Below are positions 15,206-26,543 of a stretch of DNA of 64,000 bases, piece after piece. The notes under the pieces were generated by a model. It did no database searches and was not told the origin of the DNA. It was given only the letters and a program-made list of their open reading frames with translations. The translations under genes were made by a program, and so were the position numbers. The first letter of the stretch is position 1. Each line of letters starts with the position of its first letter. Source of the DNA: Daedaleopsis sinensis (lineage: Eukaryota; Basidiomycota; Agaricomycetes; Polyporales; Polyporaceae); contig CM066308.1 in assembly GCA_033807695.1 (NCBI GenBank), positions 2,604,001 to 2,668,000 on the forward strand, written 5' to 3'.

Positions 15206-16753
15206 ATGTCCGACTCCTCCCTTTCGACGTCGAGCACCTCGTCGTCCAACCCATCATCTACGGTTCAGTCTACTACATCTATCACGAACACCGATTCAAC
15301 TACAAGCCCAACGGATTCGATTACGAGCACCCTCTCAACAACCGGGAATGGACAGTCCTCGGAAACATCTGCTCCAACTGGCCTGGGGCCACCGTCGTCC
15401 TCACTGTATCTGTACGTCATTCCTACTATGAATGCGCAGTTGCGCCTCCGGGCACATGCTGCGCGATCGGAGCGAATTCTAGTGCTCTCTAGTGCCTGCA
15501 GGCTGCAGCCACCATTTCCTCCTCCGAACTTTCTCAGCATGCTAACAAGCTCTCTCTCTCTGCGGGCATATTGTGGTCTCCTTGGACATACCCTCATCTC
15601 TACTCTCGTCGTGTGCACACATTGCGTACCCAATGCCGGATGACACAGCTTCACGTTCCTCGCGACGCTCTTCCTCCTCCTCGCCATCTCCTCAGCGATA
15701 ATAATGCGGGGCATCTTCCTGCGCCGACGCTTCCGCAGGCGACTTGAAGAGGCCATTGCAGCGGGAGTCCTCTACTCGCCTTCCGACGACGGTACGGGTG
15801 GGTTTGGATCCAGTCGTAGCCCGAGGCGGAAGCTGCAGCGTCCGACGCTCTACGACGTGAGCGTCCTCCCGCCGTACTTCGCTACCTCCACAACGCAGGA
15901 CGGGACATGGGAGAAGCTCATGGTGAGTGCTTTTCTCTTCTGGTCCACTCGGTCTACCCCCCGGGTAGATCCCGCACGCAAATTACCTCGAGAATACCAC
16001 TCCTGAGGGGACTTGCACCCTCGCCTCTGCCCCTACTACGGGGTGCCATAATCGTCAGCCACCCACAATCGGTCGGCCGTGCTCCCAGCCACAAACATCG
16101 CACAACTGCCATGTTTCGTGCCAGCCCGAGCACGTCCGACGTGATCCACGCACAGTCACCATCCTACAGCTCGCTGACACCACCCTCTCTGCTACACACA
16201 GCCCTTCTCAGGCAACATCGCGGCCGAGAAGCCCGGGCAGGATTCCCAACAGGAGCTCGACGCCGCTGCGCAAGGCGCAGGGCACCGCCGCGGGCACCGC
16301 CTAATGGGCCGCGCGCTCCTCGAACGCGCAGGATACCTCATCCCCCGCTCCCGCCTGCGCCGCGCCCGCGCTCCCCCCGCCCAACCCGCGTTCCCAGCCA
16401 GCGCGAGCGGGGACACCATGGGCCTCACGCCCTCCTCGTCCGTCTCCACGTCGGAGGGCATCCCGCTCGAGCCCCGGGACCCCGTGCAGCGCGCGGCGGA
16501 GGTGCGCGTCGCGGTCGTGATCGCGATGCCGGACCCGCACCGCGCGAGCTACGTGCCGCCCGCGGTGGACGCGGAAATGCACGCGGCGGCGGCGGGGCGC
16601 AAGGGCAAGGCGCGCGGGGGCGCGGACGGGTGGGGCGAGGCGGGCGACGTCGAGGCGGGCGTGCCGGACGTCGTGTTCGGCACCGCGCGGCTTGCAGTCA
16701 CGGGGGCGGCGGATGCGGATGCGGAGGGGGACGAGGGCGCGCCGCGAGCGTGA
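15206..16753 (+). CDS. Single-pass membrane protein with Ser/Thr-rich N-terminus, function unknown
   Basis: Three exons (15206-15411, 15649-15922, 16202-16753) splice in frame to 343 residues. Residues 1-68 are almost entirely Ser/Thr/Asn/Pro, typical of an O-glycosylated extracellular or lumenal stalk. A hydrophobic helix (FTFLATLFLLLAISSAII) at about 70-88 is followed at once by a basic cluster (LRRRFRRRLEE), which predicts a cytoplasmic C-terminus. The tail carries an RPTLYDVSVLPPYF stretch, a long low-complexity segment, and a VRVAVVIAMPDP motif near residue 275. The layout resembles fungal single-pass proteins with a stalk and a short tail, and I recognise no enzymatic domain. The frame is continuous and phases agree at both introns, but the start could lie further upstream. 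It has no signal peptide, so the helix would act as a signal anchor. Confidence 0.6.
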
Positions 16754-16998
16754 ACTATATGCACGAAGCCCGAAGCCACATACGTATGTCACCCATCTGG
16801 GAGTTGCTGTGTCGGTTTATGCGTCCTGCTCTTGCGCGGACTCGGACTGTATTGTCCATGGACGGATTGTCGCTCGCCCCGCCGACGTCGCTGTATATCT
16901 ATCACCTACGTACCTAGTACTTAGCACCATAATCTGTTGTATCAACTGAATTCTGCACATTGCAAATTGGCATTCACCTCAACGCAATCGCAACGCAT

Positions 16999-17174
16999 GC
17001 CAGATGCATGTTTAGTATACGTATGTGGATGAAGAGGATGAGTATCTAGGTAGTGATAGCTACTTTCCCCGCATCTTCCAATGCATGCGCGACAGCAGTC
17101 AGAGCGGCATGCAATCACAATATCCAGACCACCCGGGCCATCCTCGTCACTGCTCCCCTCCTCCTCCCCATCGA
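16999..17174 (-). pseudogene. Inverted partial copy of the 3' end of the F-box gene
   Basis: Read on the minus strand, this segment matches the end of the F-box gene and its 3' flank (20301-20489) at roughly 85-90% identity by eye. It includes the shared peptide GSSDEDGPGGLDIV. A one-base insertion just before the stop removes the original end, and nothing upstream of the last ~20 codons is present. It is a non-functional relic of a segmental duplication. Confidence 0.85.
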
Positions 17175-17381
17175 GTATGATTGACACAGAAAGCCGCCTT
17201 AGCCAGGTGGCTACATTGTACAGACCGGCGGATGATACAGCGGAGGGAAGTGAGCGTAACGGCTATGTAGCGCATGTCTGGGATGCGCGCAGACGGTCCA
17301 GATCCGAGTCTTCGTCAGGCGGAGCTCAGGTTGGCATGTGCTACTTACTCGAAGGCACACGCATAAGAACGCACCTGCCAC

Positions 17382-17940
17382 TCATCTGTGCGAGAATTGG
17401 ATCCTGTAATCCTTCTTCAACTTCGGGTCGTCTGGGGCGACATTGCAGTTCTGGGGGTAGATCCGCCCGCCGACGAGGTTGTTGCTCTGACACCCTTTGA
17501 GGAGATTGTTCAAGTACTGCTTGCAGGTCGTGGTGGACCACTCCTGAGTCCGCTATGCTCGTCTTTTCTAAGTTCAAGTTGCCACAAACGTCGATCCTGC
17601 ACGTGCCCCACTTCTTTATGGTTCTACAGTGGGAGCCGGCGTAGTTGCCTTGGAAGCAAGTCTCGTCGTTACCGAGCTGGCTGATACGACAGTCATCGAC
17701 AGTCATCGACGTGCGGGACAAGGGGGAACAAGTTTGGATGGCGTGCAGGTGTCGGAATGTGGTTCCCACAGTCCCCTGGCTTCACATGGCAAACCTATGG
17801 CAATTTGTTACTGGCGACCCATGGGATATCTTCGACATTGCTCTACCAGGGTATTCATGCGGACGAACGCACAACTGCGCGCATTCCGGAGGATACCAGC
17901 ACGTTTCGTCTTCGCGGAGCCCATAAACAGCCGGTGAGTG
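17382..17940 (-). pseudogene. Decayed small cysteine-rich protein gene
   Basis: Minus-strand frames read as a cysteine-rich protein in three blocks: one with ETCWYPPECAQLC, one with KPGDCGNH, then DETCFQGNYAGSHC and a final block with TTCKQYLNNLLKGC ending at TGA 17382-17384. A possible 46-nt intron (GTTTGT...CAG) joins the last two blocks in phase. The middle join fails because the 10-bp unit GTCGATGACT is tandemly duplicated near 17690-17712, which shifts the frame. The cysteine spacing suggests a secreted protein, but no signal peptide or start is visible. The family is not recognised. Confidence 0.5.
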
Positions 17941-17989
17941 CCACTGAGCCAGCAATAAACGGTGTCCTCACTTCAACGTTCAACTGTCA

Positions 17990-18143
17990 ACTGTTCGCCT
18001 ATGTACTCATCCAAAGCGCCACTTACAATTAGTGTTTGCGTGTGCTTGCCAAATTGTCGCCATGCACTTTCGAGAATCGAGCACAGTATGATGTCAACGC
18101 TGGGGTTAAGCACGATCAATACGTGGTGGTAGCGTCAACATGC
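17990..18143. repeat. Dispersed repeat, copy 1
   Basis: About 150 bp resemble 25658-25806 in the same orientation at about 75% identity by eye. The shared core includes CATCCAAAGCGCCACTTA and GATCAATACGTGGT. The minus strand of this copy is open and reads like a coding exon (VLIVLNPSVDIILCSIL), whereas the other copy has stops in that frame. The element is probably a fragment of an old gene or transposon. Confidence 0.6.
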
Positions 18144-18390
18144 TCGATCAGTGAGCGTCTATGGATCGATTACCGGCGATCTCAGTTTTCTGAGGTGGGC
18201 GTCAAGCTTAAGATACAACTTGCTCTCCGTTCACCTCTTCCTCATCCTCCCAACACGCGTCCACGCAACCCTACGCAGCTGACGATCAAGTGCACTACAC
18301 ACACTCAAATCACTGTCCGCGAAGGAACAACGGCTAGAAGGTTGATTAAAGTCAGTACGACGCCTGCCTTCTTAGTACGCTGTTCTCACC

Positions 18391-20373
18391 ATGCGATTTA
18401 TCCCAGCCTCGTATATCGACAACACTTCACAAATGCTCGCTGCCGAGCTCACGAACAATCCCTTCGTCGCCCCCGAGGGCGGGCGCTGTGTCATCGACCA
18501 GCTCCCGTCCGAGCTCCTCTCCCACATCTTCAACCTCGGCTGGGCCCCGGAACGCGACGAGGAAGACGATGAAGAGGACTTCGAGGACATGGACGAGGGC
18601 GCGTCTGACGAAGGTTCGTGCTCATCATCCTCGTCTGCCTCCGGGGGCAGCGACGAAGACGCGAACTCGCGCAAGCTGCCGTTCAACGTCCTCGTCTCCC
18701 ACGTCTGCGAGCGGTGGCGCGCCGTCGCGCTCTCCAACCCGCTCCTCTGGAACCACGTCAGCTTCGTCGGGCCGCCGCCGTACGACCGCGCGCTGATCTA
18801 CCTTGCACGCGCGGGCACCGTGCCGCTCGCGCTCACCATCGACCGCACCGTCGACTCCGACGACTCCGACTCGGAAGAAGAGTGGTCCGAGTCCGACTAC
18901 AACGTCACCGAGGACAAGGGACAGGACAACGACCGCGATCTGAGCGTGATCACAGGCATCATGCACACCGTCGTGCCGCACATCGCGCACACGCACGCGC
19001 TGCAGATCATGGTCTCCTTCTACTCGCACATGCACCGCGCGCTCGAGATGCTCGGCGCGTGCCCTGGGGCGCCCCTGCTTGAGGTCCTGCAGCTCTACCA
19101 CTACGAGGAGACGGACGAACACGCGGCGTTCCCGCTCCCTGCGCTGCGCGCGCAGCCGTTCGTGTTGTTCGGGGGGCACGCACCGTGCCTCGCGGAGGTC
19201 GCGCTCTGGGGCGTGCACGTCGACTGGTCGCGCGCGGGCGCGCCGTACCTCGCGGGGCTCACCGACCTCGAGCTCGCGTACCACGCGCGCGACGTCCGCC
19301 CGAGCTTCAATGACTTCGTGCGCATCCTCCGCGCGTCCCCCGGCCTGCGCACCCTCACCCTCTGTCTCTCCGGCCCCGCGGGCACCCCAGACGACTGGCC
19401 CGACGGGCTCCCGGCCGACGGTCCCGCTGCCCAAGACCTCGAATGCGACCTGGACGGACACGGAAACAGACACGCAAGCGAAAACGCAGCCGGAGCGAGC
19501 ACCGACGCCGACCTGCGCGCCCCCCTCGTGCTCCCCGCGCTCAAAGAGCTCCTGCTCGCGTACCTCGAGCCCGCATACCTCCTCGCGCTCCTCCAGCGCC
19601 TGTCCCTCCCCGCGCTCTCCTCGCTCGCGCTCGACCTCGAGGACGACAACTACTCGGACGTCCTCCGCTACCTCGCGACCCCGGGTGCGGGACAGGGCGG
19701 GCGCTCGCTCTTCGGGGCCCTCACAGCGCTGAAGCTCGCGAGCCTGAACTGCGACGAAACGCTCGTCGCGGATGCGTACGCCCAGCTCGGGAACCTCGTC
19801 GCGCTGAACCTGAACACGCTCTACCTCGGCGAGGTGTGGTTCGATCTCCTCTTCCCCGCCCCCGGCCGCCCCGGTGCGAACGCCCGCGGGGGTACGGGTA
19901 CGGGCGCGGGTAGCAACGGTCCCGGTAATGAAGCAAATGGGAATGGAGTGGGGAAGGAAAAGGAGAAGGAGAACGGGAGCGGGAACGGGAGCGGGGGCGC
20001 GCCGCTGCTCCTCCCGCGCCTGGCAGAGCTCACGACGACGGGCGTCGATGGCGCGGAGATGCGTGCGCTGGTGGAGGCACGCGCACGCGCGGGCGCGCCG
20101 CTGCGGCGCGTGCTCATGAACGAAGACGACGCGGTGGACGACGCGCAGGAGGCGTGGCTGCGCGCGCACCTCGAGCGCTTCGAGCTGTTCGAGGGCTCGG
20201 ACGAGGAGGACGCGGAGCTCGCGAGCGCGGATGTGGACGGGGTCGTGTGGACGAGTGATGATGAGTGGGAAGATGTGGATGATGATCAGGAGGACGAGGA
20301 CGATGGGGAAGATGAGGGGAGCAGTGACGAGGATGGCCCGGGTGGTCTGGATATTGTGCTCATGCCGCTCTGA
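18391..20373 (+). CDS. F-box protein, intronless, acidic
   Basis: A single open frame of 660 residues. An F-box core is visible in two pieces: IDQLPSELLSHIFNLG at about 35-50 and FNVLVSHVCERWRAVAL at about 97-113, followed by NPLLWNHVSF. They are separated by an acidic/Ser insertion, which is common in Agaricomycete F-box proteins. The rest looks like degenerate leucine-rich repeats (for example LPALKELLLAYLEP). It has a Gly/Asn-rich low-complexity insert near 515-545 and a very acidic C-terminus. F-box proteins bind Skp1 and choose substrates for SCF ubiquitin ligases, and the substrate here is unknown. The GC-rich third positions leave a 617-codon open frame on the opposite strand, which I regard as a shadow. 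The 3' end exists as an inverted partial copy at 17.0 kb. Confidence 0.85.
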   Translation: MRFIPASYIDNTSQMLAAELTNNPFVAPEGGRCVIDQLPSELLSHIFNLGWAPERDEEDDEEDFEDMDEGASDEGSCSSSSSASGGSDEDANSRKLPFNVLVSHVCERWRAVALSNPLLWNHVSFVGPPPYDRALIYLARAGTVPLALTIDRTVDSDDSDSEEEWSESDYNVTEDKGQDNDRDLSVITGIMHTVVPHIAHTHALQIMVSFYSHMHRALEMLGACPGAPLLEVLQLYHYEETDEHAAFPLPALRAQPFVLFGGHAPCLAEVALWGVHVDWSRAGAPYLAGLTDLELAYHARDVRPSFNDFVRILRASPGLRTLTLCLSGPAGTPDDWPDGLPADGPAAQDLECDLDGHGNRHASENAAGASTDADLRAPLVLPALKELLLAYLEPAYLLALLQRLSLPALSSLALDLEDDNYSDVLRYLATPGAGQGGRSLFGALTALKLASLNCDETLVADAYAQLGNLVALNLNTLYLGEVWFDLLFPAPGRPGANARGGTGTGAGSNGPGNEANGNGVGKEKEKENGSGNGSGGAPLLLPRLAELTTTGVDGAEMRALVEARARAGAPLRRVLMNEDDAVDDAQEAWLRAHLERFELFEGSDEEDAELASADVDGVVWTSDDEWEDVDDDQEDEDDGEDEGSSDEDGPGGLDIVLMPL

Positions 20374-21602
20374 CGGCTCCAGGTATTTCTGGGTCGCGCA
20401 TGCATTGAAGATGCGGGAAAAGTAGCTATTACTACCTAGATGCTCATCCTCTTCATCCATACGTATACTACTAAACATGCTTCTGGCATCATGGAAATAG
20501 TACTACTGAGTATTCGTAGACGGGCTCCGTGTCAGTGCTGGAAGTACTGTCACAAATTGGTCACAAATCATACCCGAGGGCACAGGCCCGTGGTCTGGTA
20601 CTAATGGAGACCGTACTACTACTAGCGATGTTTTGTCAAAAGCAGCCTGTAGCGAGGCTGGCAAGTAGTCAGCCTCTCGCTCTTCGTCCACTCGTCCTTG
20701 GGTCTCAGAGGAAGTTATGTATACGTGACCGTGACTGGGCTGAACCATCTTGATAGTGTGGTTATATATCAGTTGTTGCGAGCGAAGGCATTCTGTATCT
20801 CGGGAGCCATTATGCATTAATATCGGGATCGATCGCCAATGTTCAAGTTGTTGTTCTGCCATTGCACCAGATTCACACCGGCAGTGCAGTGGGATGCGGT
20901 ACTACACCAAAATACACTGACCGGAGAGCGGTACACAGGGCACCTCCAAGCTCCGGCTAGTCGAAGAGGGCACATTCGCAATTGCAAGACTTCCGAGTCT
21001 CTCGATTCATACTACTCCAACTTGTACACAACAGTAATAGTGGCAACGACGGACGAGCGGGTACAGAATAACACAACATTCACACATACACACACAACGC
21101 GCGATGCGGCGCAGAACGTACGTACGGTATACGTAAAGGGCGGGGACGTGATGCATGGCGGAGCCGGGAGGAGGGGAGAGGGCGGGCGTGCTTTCTGCGG
21201 CGATAATAAAGAGAACATTAAAATTAAAGGAGGGACTGCACGACTCGGACGAGTCCAGGATGCTCGGGGCTTGCTACTACTAATACAGCGAGCGGTCAAA
21301 CGAACCAGCGGGCTCGGAAGGTGCGGGGATGTGCGTGTGCGGGCGTGCGGGCGTGCGGGCGTGTGAGGGCGAGGAGGCAAGGGGGAGGCATGGCGTATTG
21401 CAGCGGGACGGTCTGCAGCGCGCCACGGACAGGGATGGGGCCTTCATGATAGCGAGAGCGAAAGCGAGCGAGGTGCGAGGTGTGCAAGGTGCAAGGTGCA
21501 AGGGCGAAGAGCGAAGGGCGAAGAACGACTCGAAGGGGCAAAGGCAGCGGCGTATTCCAGACCGGTGCCAGTGCGCGACGACGAAAAGGCGAACGGCGGC
21601 GG
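20374..21602. other. Convergent intergenic region
   Basis: This 1.2 kb lies between the 3' ends of the F-box gene (+) and the RGS gene (-). No gene is seen. The first ~110 bp are the flank copied to 17.0 kb. Short GT/AC and GCGTGCGG repeats lie near 21080 and 21340. Confidence 0.6.
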
Positions 21603-24585
21603 TCACATCACGCGCGTCTCCGGGGCCGCCACAAGCCCCGCGACGACCGCGCCGCTCGCGACGAGCGCGAGCACCGCGCTCCGCACGACGATCTCCCACT
21701 GCCCGCGCGTCACGACCGGGTTCAGCACCGGCGTGAGCGGCGACGCGAACGCGGGCACCTGCAGCATCCGCCGCATGCGCTGCTTCCACGTCGTCCGCCG
21801 GCCCTGCGCCCGCTCCCTCTCCTTTTCTCTCTCCTTTTCTCTCTCCTTCTCCTGTCCCCGCGACGCAGCCTTCTCGGAGTCGGACGGGGGCCAGACCGCG
21901 GACGGAGGCCCGAGCGTCGACGTGGGCGACACCGGGCCTTGAGAGGCGGTCAGTGGGGAGCGCGCCTTCTCGGTCGGGGCCTCCGACGCGGCGACCGTCG
22001 ACGTCGACCCGGCGCCGCGCTGGCCCCCGAGGAGGTACATCGCGACGTTGCGTGGGCCGCAGCGCGTCTGCGCGGCCCCCAACAGCCTGCCCACGGCGCC
22101 CGCGGGGGGCTCGCGCGGGCCGTGCGCGCGGAACGCCCCCGCGGGCTCCCCCGCTGCCGACGCGAAGTGCACGCCGCGCGCGGGCGGGTCTGCGTGCGGG
22201 CTGCTGGGGCCACTGAGGGAGGCGAAGGGCGGGGTGGTGGGGGACTGGAGCGGGAGTGCGCCGGCTGAGAAGGAGTCGGAGCGGGGGTGCCGCGCGGCGC
22301 GCGGCGGGAGGCCGTCGAAGTCGAATGCGTCGATCCGCTGGTGCTCTGCCGCGCAGTACGCCTGCGACTCGACGTCCTGTATGCACACGCCCCTGGAATG
22401 GATGAAGACGAGGCTCGGTCAGCGTATTGTTGGAGGGGGCGCGGGAGAAGGGGTACGCACTCGTCCAGGGACTCGTCCCACACGAACGGGTGGATGAACG
22501 TCGCACCCATGCCGACGTCTTCTTCCGAGCTCTCGCCCCACACCGAGCTGCGCCGAGCACGCTCGTCATACCCCATCGCGGGACCCTCCGGCGACGGGTC
22601 TTCGTCGTAAATAGCGTCTGATATGTGGATCTCGGGCTCGCGTGCCTGTCGTTGTCGTCTTCGTCGGCGCCGCTGGCGGGCGCACTTGTGGTCGTGGGTG
22701 AGTCTTGCGTCCGTGGTCGTGCCTTCGTGTATGTCGCACGTGTGCGACGAGCTTGAGCTTGCGTCGCTGTCTGAATCCGAGTCGTCCTCGGACTCGTAGT
22801 CGGAGCCGGACACTGTGTAACCGTCGTCGACGTCATGGGAAGTTCGAAGCGGCGGGAGGCAGCCCGTGTTCTGGAACGTCACCGAATACGATGTGGACGC
22901 GGACGACATGGATGGCATGTGTGTATGTGACGGCTGGGCGCGTGCCGACGTGTGGATATGAGAGAAAGTATGAGCGGGAGCAGGCGGCTCTAACCGCAAT
23001 CTTGGTGGCAGAGGCCGCGATGGAGTCGGCGCTTTTGGACCCAGCGGAGAACGTGGGGCAAGCGGGGATTCCCCAGCCTGTTGCACGAGGGGCGGCGGGG
23101 GTGCTGTCAAAGGTTGAATGCCATCCGCCGTGGCACCATTCGAAGATTTGACGGAGAAGGGGTTGGTGAACATGATAAACGACGTGGCCCTCGGTCGTGG
23201 CTTTGCTTGGCTCGGGGAAGAAACGGGCGGATCGGTGTCGGGAACGCGTGCGAGCTCGAATGAACGCAATTGACGAAGGTCACCGAAAACGTAGATCATC
23301 ATGCACACCTGTGCGTCCAGTCAGTCCCCGCTCTGATACAGTACCTGAGGGAGGACACTCACGCCGTACATAGCAGACAGAACGATGGTCATGCCGAGCC
23401 AGAGGCCCGGGAGGGCAGAAAAGCGCCACCACCTGGAGCCGCCTGTGAGGAAGTTGGCGAGGAGGATGGGTGCACTGCGGGCTGCGTTAGTCATCTGGCC
23501 ACCCGCGACACTCTAGCGTCGGCCAAGAGCACTACTCGGGCCCGGAAGCCGGCGCGAGTGCGGGCAGAAGTCCGGAACAGAGGAGAAGCTGCCAGAGAAG
23601 GCATGCCCCCTGCCTGTTCTGGACGCATGCTCCCGCCGTATGTGCACCCGCCAACAGCGTCCGCGCACACGCGTCCAAGAGACGTCGACGCAATATGCAC
23701 GCTCACACGGTGGTCGGAGATACTCTCACACGCGATGCGTACGCACCTTCCTGCGAGACCGATGACGGTTCCACCCGCGCAGCCGCAATACGCCCGCGGC
23801 ATCCCGACGTTGTGGAAAGTAGCAACCACGAAGCGGTCCAGGCTCTCGGAGAGCATCTCCAGCGTGCGCTCCTCGACCTCCTCGAAGATCGCCGGATCTG
23901 GGGGCAGCGGCGGCTGGCCTGGGACGGCGAGCTGGTGGTCCGAGGGATGGTAGCCCGGCACGTCGGAGGTGGAGTAGAAGAGGGAGAGAAGGTCGAGCGG
24001 GACGGGGAGAGCGTAGGGAGCGTACGGGGTCAGGAACGTCTCTTTCGCCCGGAGAAAGAAGAGCGTCAAGGCGGGGTTGGGAGGCGGCAGGACGGACGGC
24101 GAGCGGTATGTTCGCGCCTCCGGGTTGGAGGAACAGCGGATGGGGGAGCTCGGCTTGGACTGCCGCCTCCAGGACGCGTAGCGAGACTTGTACTCGCGCA
24201 GCCAGAGAATGAAGTACCTGGAGCACGCGTCAGTGACGCATACAGGTGCAGATGTGTATGTTTGATATCCGGCGGGGCGATTCGATTGGCGCGTGAAGGC
24301 AATCAGAGCGAGCACTCACAAACACTCCGGTGTGCGGTCTATGAACAGCAACCACTCCTCAAAGTCCTTGAGGCCGAGTGGTGGGAGATGCCTGCGGTCG
24401 AGGATCTCGTCGAGAGGGATGCGAAAGTGTGGTGTGATGCTCCATGTTGGCTTCTCGGGCTGCGGGGGCGGGGGATGGGTGAGGCGGTATGGAAGAGAGA
24501 GAAGGGCGTGGGCCCTCAGCTTGATGGTCTTTGGAACGGGATGGGAAGGGCGGGAGGAGGAGGGGGGGTGGGGACGGGAAGACAT
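21603..24585 (-). CDS. RGS-domain membrane protein (Rax1-like)
   Basis: Five exons on the minus strand (24585-24320, 24217-23747, 23474-23363, 23308-22461, 22392-21603) splice in frame to 828 residues. The start of an RGS domain is clear (LPPLGLKDFEEWLLFIDRTP, then YFILWLREYKSRY). The domain's second half ends near residue 235 (SLDRFVVATFHNVG). Hydrophobic segments follow at about 232-245, in the WWRFSALPGLWLGMTIVLSA region (265-283) and on to CMMIYVFGDL. The long middle part (300-790) is Pro/Ser-rich and disordered, with a poly-Arg/Gln run and a KERE repeat. A last hydrophobic helix (SAVLALVASGAVVAGLVAA) sits 10 residues from the end. RGS domains accelerate GTP hydrolysis on G-alpha. RGS plus membrane helices recalls yeast Rax1, a bud-site polarity protein, but homology to Rax1 itself is inferred. 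Confidence 0.75.
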
Positions 24586-25657
24586 GGAGGGGGGAGGAAC
24601 ATACGGAAGGAGGAGACAGGACGTCGACCCTCGCGCGGACGAGAAGAGGGAGGGAGGAGGAACAAATATAGGGCGACTTCCATAGATTGGCACGTGCCGA
24701 GACGCTCTGGTGCGTCCGCGGCGGTCTTCGCTGCATGTCATGGCGCGGGGACAGTCTGAGAGGATAATCTGACATATGGTCCTCGCCGTCTTCCAGCTGC
24801 GTATCCGGACTCTTCGGTCTTCTGGCGCACGACGCGGTCAGTAGCGAGATCGAGGAAGGTCTAATGTCCTGCCCACGCCGTGCGAACTCTCCCTGGCCTC
24901 GAGCTCGTCTTTTCCCTCGCGTTTATCTCCGCGCTATTCAGTCCGACGACCTCATCGCCGCGCGGACCCTCGCGGACCCTGCGCGACCCCGCCGACGTTG
25001 GCGCACGCCCGCATCCAATGTGGGGCGTCGCCGGTGCCGCCCCGCGTCGGACAGAGCGGGCCACAGGACAGCGCTGATCACCCTTCACGGCGATCAAATG
25101 AGCGAGTCTGTCCGCCACTCGACATGAATCGGGCGAAGGTGAGCACCAGCTGTTCGATGCCGTCCTCCAAGTGCCTCGAGCGAGCTGCGAAGCGTCTGAA
25201 CGCGAGATAGAACGGGGGCGGCATCCTGTGACCCATAAGGAATATCGACATGGCCATGAGGACCTGCTTCTGCGATTAATAAAACATGGTTCGCATCCGG
25301 GTGCAGACGTCCGCAGGGCGGCCGAGTGATGTCAGTGGGCCTTATACGCTGCTTGTCCTGGGCTTGCGGGGCTGCTGCTTGTGCTATGACCGCCATTGGT
25401 AGGAGACCCTGCACTGGTGCTGTTTCGCGGCGGCGCTGCGGGCACCGAGTCGGAGGCAAGGGACGCTGATTGCGACAGTGCGGCTGAAGGAAGTGTGACT
25501 GAGTACAATGTCCTGACCATCGACCTGAATTACAGCGTATTTCGGCTCAGAGCCACTCGGCGTGTCCATGTCAATCACGGTACTGCTGTGGACGAAACTC
25601 GGCCGCGAATGACTGCTACATAGTATGGCGCTATCTGGTAAGCATCTGTCCTCTTCG

Positions 25658-25806
25658 AGTGTCAACCGCTTGCCTACTCATCCAAAGCGCCACTTAGCGT
25701 TTGCGCATATGCGTGCTTGCCAAATCAATGTCGCGATGCAATTTCTCCCTATGTCGAGGCTGGGTTGGGTACGATCGCGATCAATACGTGGTAGCAGCGT
25801 CGAAGT
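25658..25806. repeat. Dispersed repeat, copy 2
   Basis: Same-orientation partner of 17990-18143. In the frame that is open in copy 1, this copy has several stops, so it is the more decayed of the two. Confidence 0.6.
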
Positions 25807-26001
25807 TACTGGTAGGAGGACGATACTATGACTTTATAACGTTATCAGTCACTAGTCATGATGCATGAACTGTAAGTCCCCGATCACAGCCGCCCATAAT
25901 GATTGTCGTCATAGTCACTAGTACTCTCAGCGGGGCAACGTCTTCAAGTACCTCCTCCGTTGCATCATGCATAGCTTGGAAGAGCGTACTACAGTCTGGA
26001 T

Positions 26002-26470
26002 TTATCGTCTCTTGAACCCCTCGCAACTTCCGCGTCTTCGCCCACTCTCTGGTCGACTATTGCATGCCGCCGGGATCATTGACGAACTTGTACAGGTCAT
26101 CGCCGGAGTGTGAATTACCATGGTCATATAATGTTCATATAGCTCGTACGTGTCTTCAGATTTCCCTCCCGCATCCCCCGCACCCCAGTAGTAAGTTACT
26201 GTGAGTACACACTTTTGCTCACCTTCTCTACAATTGGTCCCCTCGTACCAGTGTGGCAAGCCGTCTCCATTATCTCGTAGCACTTACGCAGCACCCTCTC
26301 TGTGGAGTGAGTCTGCATGTACTGCAGTGTGACAACCCTCAGTATGTTCGCAAGCGCTGGGTGACGCCGGAAAGCGGGCCGCAGGGCACGACGAAGAGAG
26401 ACGCCCAAATAAACTTGTCTTCCGATCATCATCATCCTCTGGACCTTACTAGTTACTGGCCATAACTGCA
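26002..26470 (-). pseudogene. Coding-like remnant, unrecognised
   Basis: On the minus strand the stretch reading NILRVVTLQYMQTHSTERVL through EIMETACHTGTRGPIVEKV looks like an exon and runs into a GTGAGC donor-like site. A second stretch downstream (KSEDTYELYEHYMTMV) also looks coding, but no splice junction joins the two in phase. I cannot name a family. It could be a decayed gene or a very short-exon gene I cannot resolve. Confidence 0.3.
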
Positions 26471-26543
26471 CCCTGCACTCGACTCTCGTCGGTACATACC
26501 ACGCGGGAGAGCACCGTCTACCGCACACGGAATCTACACCCCC

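Larger units (their letters stand above)
24586..26543. other. Intergenic region with repeat copy and coding-like remnants
   Basis: This is a 2 kb gap between the divergent RGS and BUD22 genes. It holds the second copy of the dispersed rep (25658-25806) and a minus-strand stretch at 26.0-26.5 kb that reads protein-like but cannot be closed into a gene. No intact gene is seen. Confidence 0.55.

Noticed and set aside
18625..20478. 617-codon open frame antisense to the F-box gene
   Set aside because: It is composed of the complement of a strongly GC3-biased gene, has no domain, and its composition (Arg/Val/Glu-rich) is what the biased sense codons force. It is a shadow frame.
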